A stretch of DNA of 7,495 bases, taken from contig JALWZW010000064.1 in NCBI GenBank assembly GCA_026992595.1, forward strand, positions 1 through 7,495, read 5' to 3'. This document shows, piece after piece, positions 5,562-7,495 of this stretch (the stretch's first letter is position 1; the number at the start of each line of letters is the position of its first letter). Made by a program: the position numbers and the translations under genes. The notes beneath the pieces are model-generated. The model saw only the letters and a list, made by a program, of their open reading frames with translations, was not told the origin of the DNA and did not search any database. Source of the stretch: Microcaldota archaeon. GTDB lineage: Archaea; Micrarchaeota; Micrarchaeia; Anstonellales; Bilamarchaeaceae.

Positions 5562-6910
5562 TGGTAATGGGAGAACTTACAACTTATGCAGAAGTAGCGG
5601 TGCTAGGAGGAGGGCCCGGTGGTTATACTGCCGCTATCAGGGCGGCCCAATTGGGAAAAGAGGTGGTGTTAATAGAAAAAGGGGCGTTAGGCGGCATCTG
5701 CACCAATGTGGGCTGCATCCCCTCAAAAGCGCTCATACATGCAAGCGATATTTTTTATAAGGCAAAGCATAGTAAAGAGATGGGCATAGAAGGAAAAGTG
5801 AAGTTGGATTTTAAGAAGCTTCAAGAGTGGCAAAAAAAGATTGTGAAGGAGCTTTCGGATGGAATAAGGTTTTTATGTGAAAGGAACGGGATTGAGATAA
5901 TAAAAGGCCGCGGTTTCTTTATATCTCCTAATGAGATAGAAGTGGAAACAGAAAGCGGGATGAGAAAAGTTAAATTTAAAAATGCGGTAATAGCAAGCGG
6001 AAGCAGAGTGAGAGAATTGAAAGGGTTTGAATATAATGAGTTTAGAATAAGTTCTGATGATGTTTTTTCCTTAGAAGAGTTGCCTCAAACGCTCGCCATC
6101 GTGGGAGGCGGCTATATTGCATGCGAAATGGCAAATTTGTTTGCAAAATTAGGAAGCGAGGTTCATATTATATATAGAGGGGAAAGGTTGTTAAAGAGGT
6201 TTGCTGAAGAGGTGAGCAGAGAGGTGGAAAAAGGGTTAGAAGAGTTGGGAGTAAAGATCCATTTTAATAAAAATGTGGTAAAGGCAGAAAAAGGGGCGGT
6301 GGTGCTGGACGGAGGGATGGAACTGCTATGCGACAAAGTGCTTTTTGCGGTAGGGCGAGAGGCAGTGCTAGATATAGGGTTGGAAAAGGCAAGGGTGGGA
6401 TATGATAAATACATAAAGGTTAACGAAAGGATGCAAACCAACCAAAAGCACATATATGCAGTGGGAGATGCGGTGGGGGGAAAGGCCTTAGCGCATAAGG
6501 CGTTTAAAGAAGGGAAAGTGGCTGCAGAGAACATTGCAGGGCAAAATAGCGTTTTTGACAATGTGGTTCCAGAAGTGGTTTTTACCCACCCGCAAGTAGC
6601 GGCGGTGGGGGAGTTTGAAGGATTGCAAAGCGTAAAATATCCTTTGAAAGCGTTGGGGGCGGCAAAAACTTATGGAGAAGATAGAGGGTTTATAAAAATA
6701 TTTCATAAGGACGGAGTGTTAAGGGGAGCGCAGATAGTGGGCAAAGGGGCGGCAGAGGTTATTTCTGAAATTACATTAGCGTTGGAGATGGGGGCGATGG
6801 TTGAGGATGTGGCGCTGACCATCCATCCCCACCCAACCCTACCTGAAATGTTCTCAGAAAGTTGTGAATTTGCATTGGGGAAGGCGATTCATTGGTTAAA
6901 ATTAGGATAG
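5558..6910 (+). CDS. lpdA: Dihydrolipoyl dehydrogenase (E3) with an NADP-type cofactor site
   Basis: Reoxidises the dihydrolipoyl arm of E2 through FAD and a redox disulfide, reducing a pyridine nucleotide. The 450 residues (family ~455-475) show the FAD site GGGPGGYTAA (17-26), the disulfide in GGICTNVGCIPSKAL (45-59, Cys48 and Cys53), a second Rossmann fold GGGYIACEMA (183-192), the FAD motif YAVGDAVGG (300-308), and the C-terminal active site HPHPTLPE (423-430) with His425 and Glu430 of the neighbouring chain. All catalytic parts are present. The second Rossmann fold is odd: Ala188 and Ala192 replace the usual Gly pair, Tyr206 replaces the acidic residue at the end of beta-2, and Arg207, Lys213 and Arg214 follow, matching NADP-specific glutathione reductase. 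NADP+ is therefore predicted as acceptor. CxxxxC plus HPTLxE and its operon position argue for E3 over glutathione or mercuric reductase. Start 5558 is chosen from the GGAG site; 5567 would remove three residues. Confidence 0.94.
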   Translation: MMVMGELTTYAEVAVLGGGPGGYTAAIRAAQLGKEVVLIEKGALGGICTNVGCIPSKALIHASDIFYKAKHSKEMGIEGKVKLDFKKLQEWQKKIVKELSDGIRFLCERNGIEIIKGRGFFISPNEIEVETESGMRKVKFKNAVIASGSRVRELKGFEYNEFRISSDDVFSLEELPQTLAIVGGGYIACEMANLFAKLGSEVHIIYRGERLLKRFAEEVSREVEKGLEELGVKIHFNKNVVKAEKGAVVLDGGMELLCDKVLFAVGREAVLDIGLEKARVGYDKYIKVNERMQTNQKHIYAVGDAVGGKALAHKAFKEGKVAAENIAGQNSVFDNVVPEVVFTHPQVAAVGEFEGLQSVKYPLKALGAAKTYGEDRGFIKIFHKDGVLRGAQIVGKGAAEVISEITLALEMGAMVEDVALTIHPHPTLPEMFSESCEFALGKAIHWLKLG

Positions 6911-7252
6911 AGGGCAGTCGGTTATCTCTGCCAATTCTTCAGGGGTTCTTACCCCTATTATGCGCTGGCCGTTGGGCAGTTCCCATGTAGGATATGCCTC
7001 AATACCTGCCTTCCTGCACAACTCGTTTTGCTCTCCAGAGCCCTCTACCGCACATTCCACATAATTTATATAATCATAACTCTTGCCAAACAGTTCTTCT
7101 TGTTTTTGACAGTTAGGGCACCAGTAAGCGCCATACACCTTAACCCCTTTTTCAGTCATGCATTTTGCTAACCCATCATATTTGCCAGGCATTAAGAAAA
7201 ATAGCAAAATACCTCCCACAATCAGAACTGTCAATAGATATTTTTTATCCAT
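6902..7252 (-). CDS. Membrane-anchored thioredoxin-fold protein, like the C-terminal domain of VKOR fusions
   Basis: The 116 residues begin MDKK, then a hydrophobic segment (about 5-21, YLLTVLIVGGILLFFLM) that should span the membrane with the C-terminal domain outside. The domain (about 27-116) has VYGAYWCPNCQKQEELFG at 39-56, with the redox pair Cys45/Cys48, and AYPTWELPNG at 86-95 with the expected cis-Pro88. This pattern, together with KCM at 30-32, VEC at 65-67, ELC at 77-79 and a late DC at 112-113, is that of the thioredoxin-like domain attached to vitamin K epoxide reductase homologues, where it helps make disulfides in exported proteins. Here it is a separate gene with no VKOR domain in view. 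Extra cysteines 31, 67, 79 and 113 could form a relay or structural disulfides. The start is leaderless-type, with a TATA-like box about 27 bases upstream. It overlaps the E3 gene tail to tail by 9 bases. The exact partner is unknown. Confidence 0.85.
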   Translation of the reverse strand: MDKKYLLTVLIVGGILLFFLMPGKYDGLAKCMTEKGVKVYGAYWCPNCQKQEELFGKSYDYINYVECAVEGSGEQNELCRKAGIEAYPTWELPNGQRIIGVRTPEELAEITDCPLS

Positions 7253-7271
7253 GAAGGATATAGAAAAAGTT

Positions 7272-7283
7272 GTTTTTAAAAGG
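7272..7283. promoter_or_regulatory. Shared TATA-like region between the thioredoxin-fold gene and tRNA-Thr
   Basis: GTTTTTAAAAGG is nearly palindromic in its core (TTTTTAAAA). Its centre is about 26 bases from the leftward ATG at 7252, fitting a leaderless message, and about 33 bases before the first base of the tRNA, fitting a short 5' leader. The other AT-rich run (7294-7304) lies too close to the tRNA to be its TATA box. Inferred from spacing. Confidence 0.5.
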
Positions 7284-7310
7284 TTCTCGTTTGTTAATAA
7301 TTTACTAAAT

Positions 7311-7382
7311 GCCTCCGTAGCTCAACGGCAGAGCGACTCCCTTGTAAGGAGTAGGTTGAGGGTTCAAATCCCTCCGGGGGCT
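7311..7382 (+). tRNA. trnT: tRNA-Thr, anticodon TGT
   Basis: A complete 72-base cloverleaf folds by eye. The acceptor GCCTCCG (7311-7317) pairs with CGGGGGC (7375-7381) with one T-G pair. The D stem is GCTC/GAGC (7320-7323, 7331-7334) with a 7-base loop holding GG. The anticodon stem ACTCC/GGAGT encloses loop CTTGTAA with TGT at 7343-7345. The variable loop has 5 bases, and the T arm is GAGGG/CCCTC around TTCAAAT. T at 7382 is base 73 and no CCA is encoded; U73 and C2-G71 are usual for archaeal threonine tRNA. It reads ACA codons and probably other ACN by wobble. No intron is present. Confidence 0.97.
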
Positions 7383-7386
7383 TTTT
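7382..7386 (+). terminator. T-run after tRNA-Thr
   Basis: Five T residues begin at the discriminator base and run to 7386. Archaeal RNA polymerase stops at T-runs without a hairpin, and only 21 bases remain before a converging reading frame, so this is a plausible stop. A run of five is short, hence modest confidence. Confidence 0.35.
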
Positions 7387-7403
7387 GCGAGGGGAGATAA
7401 TAT

Positions 7404-7495
7404 TCAAAGCACTAAAAGAAGAAGCTCTATTGGGATATAAGCCACATCTTCTTTAATTTCAAACTTACCTTCACCGTTTACCATTATCAACCTAT
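7404..7495 (-). CDS. Unknown protein, C-terminal fragment
   Basis: A minus-strand frame enters from the right edge and ends at a TGA (7406-7404), giving 29 residues: RLIMVNGEGKFEIKEDVAY and then IPIELLLLVL. The tail is hydrophobic. The other minus-strand frames are interrupted, and the rightward frames through 7383-7495 all contain stops, so this is the best candidate for a gene here. It converges on the tRNA. An internal ATG at residue 4 could make a 26-residue peptide, but a longer gene cut by the edge is more likely. No family can be named from so short a piece. Confidence 0.5.
   Translation of the reverse strand, partial: RLIMVNGEGKFEIKEDVAYIPIELLLLVL

Noticed and set aside
6163..6561. 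Minus-strand open frame of 132 codons opposite E3
   Set aside because: Composition is low-complexity Ser/Pro/Phe and it lies fully within the conserved E3 gene; no family features.
5558..6910. Calling the E3 gene glutathione or mercuric reductase because of its NADP-like site
   Set aside because: It is the last gene of an E1-E2 operon, translationally coupled to E2, and has the dihydrolipoyl dehydrogenase style CTNVGC and HPHPTLPE active-site motifs.
7158..7400. Plus-strand open frame of 80 codons covering the tRNA
   Set aside because: It runs through the thioredoxin-fold gene, its promoter and the whole tRNA-Thr, and encodes nothing recognisable.
7385..7456. Short plus-strand frame after the tRNA (about 23 codons, ending in TAA)
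   Set aside because: It has no good start or ribosome site, begins within the tRNA tail, and the minus-strand frame in the same place stays open to the edge.
1..7495. High density of GCGC words, looked at as a possible signal or uptake motif
   Set aside because: They fall mostly in Ala GCG/GCC plus Leu, Arg or Pro codon junctions and show no fixed longer word or spacing, so codon preference explains them.

Overview
The window looks like archaeal chromosome, most likely from a small-genome or deep-branching archaeon. The evidence is threefold. Single genes start with no Shine-Dalgarno but have a TATA-like box about 25 bases before the ATG, as leaderless transcripts do. The tRNA-Thr has U73 and no encoded CCA. 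Genes inside the operon, by contrast, have GGTGA or GGAG type ribosome sites. A DPANN lineage such as Micrarchaeota or Diapherotrites is only a guess. Nearly every base is coding.

Layout, left to right: the start of a leftward gene for a signal-peptide protein with a CxxC motif (1-184, cut by the edge); a divergent promoter region; a rightward stand-alone flavin/NAD(P) oxidoreductase of the ferredoxin-reductase superfamily (270-950); a leftward pyruvate kinase meeting it tail to tail with a 4-base overlap (947-2254); a 59-base divergent promoter; a rightward four-gene operon for a complete 2-oxoacid dehydrogenase complex, most likely pyruvate dehydrogenase: E1 alpha (2314-3381), E1 beta (3383-4360), lipoyl E2 (4362-5561) and E3 (5558-6910), with joins of 1, 1 and -4 bases. 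A leftward membrane-anchored thioredoxin-fold protein (6902-7252) overlaps the end of E3 by 9 bases. A second compact divergent promoter follows, then tRNA-Thr(TGT) (7311-7382) and the tail of a leftward unknown gene (7404-7495).

Functionally, pyruvate kinase makes the pyruvate that the adjacent complex would oxidise to acetyl-CoA. Placing the two head to head over a shared TATA region suggests a pyruvate-node locus with coordinated or competing transcription. The most notable observation is that the pyridine-nucleotide site of the E3 subunit carries the residue set of NADP-specific glutathione reductases (GxGxxA, second Ala, Tyr-Arg after beta-2, Lys-Arg further on) instead of the Gly/Gly/Glu set of normal NAD-dependent dihydrolipoyl dehydrogenases. 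This predicts a natural NADP-reducing pyruvate dehydrogenase complex. Other unusual points are the Glu/Lys-rich linkers of E2, a two-codon AUG-GAA-UGA element overlapping the E1 alpha start, and the shared TATA boxes of the divergent pairs. No mobile element, CRISPR array, rRNA or repeat family was seen.
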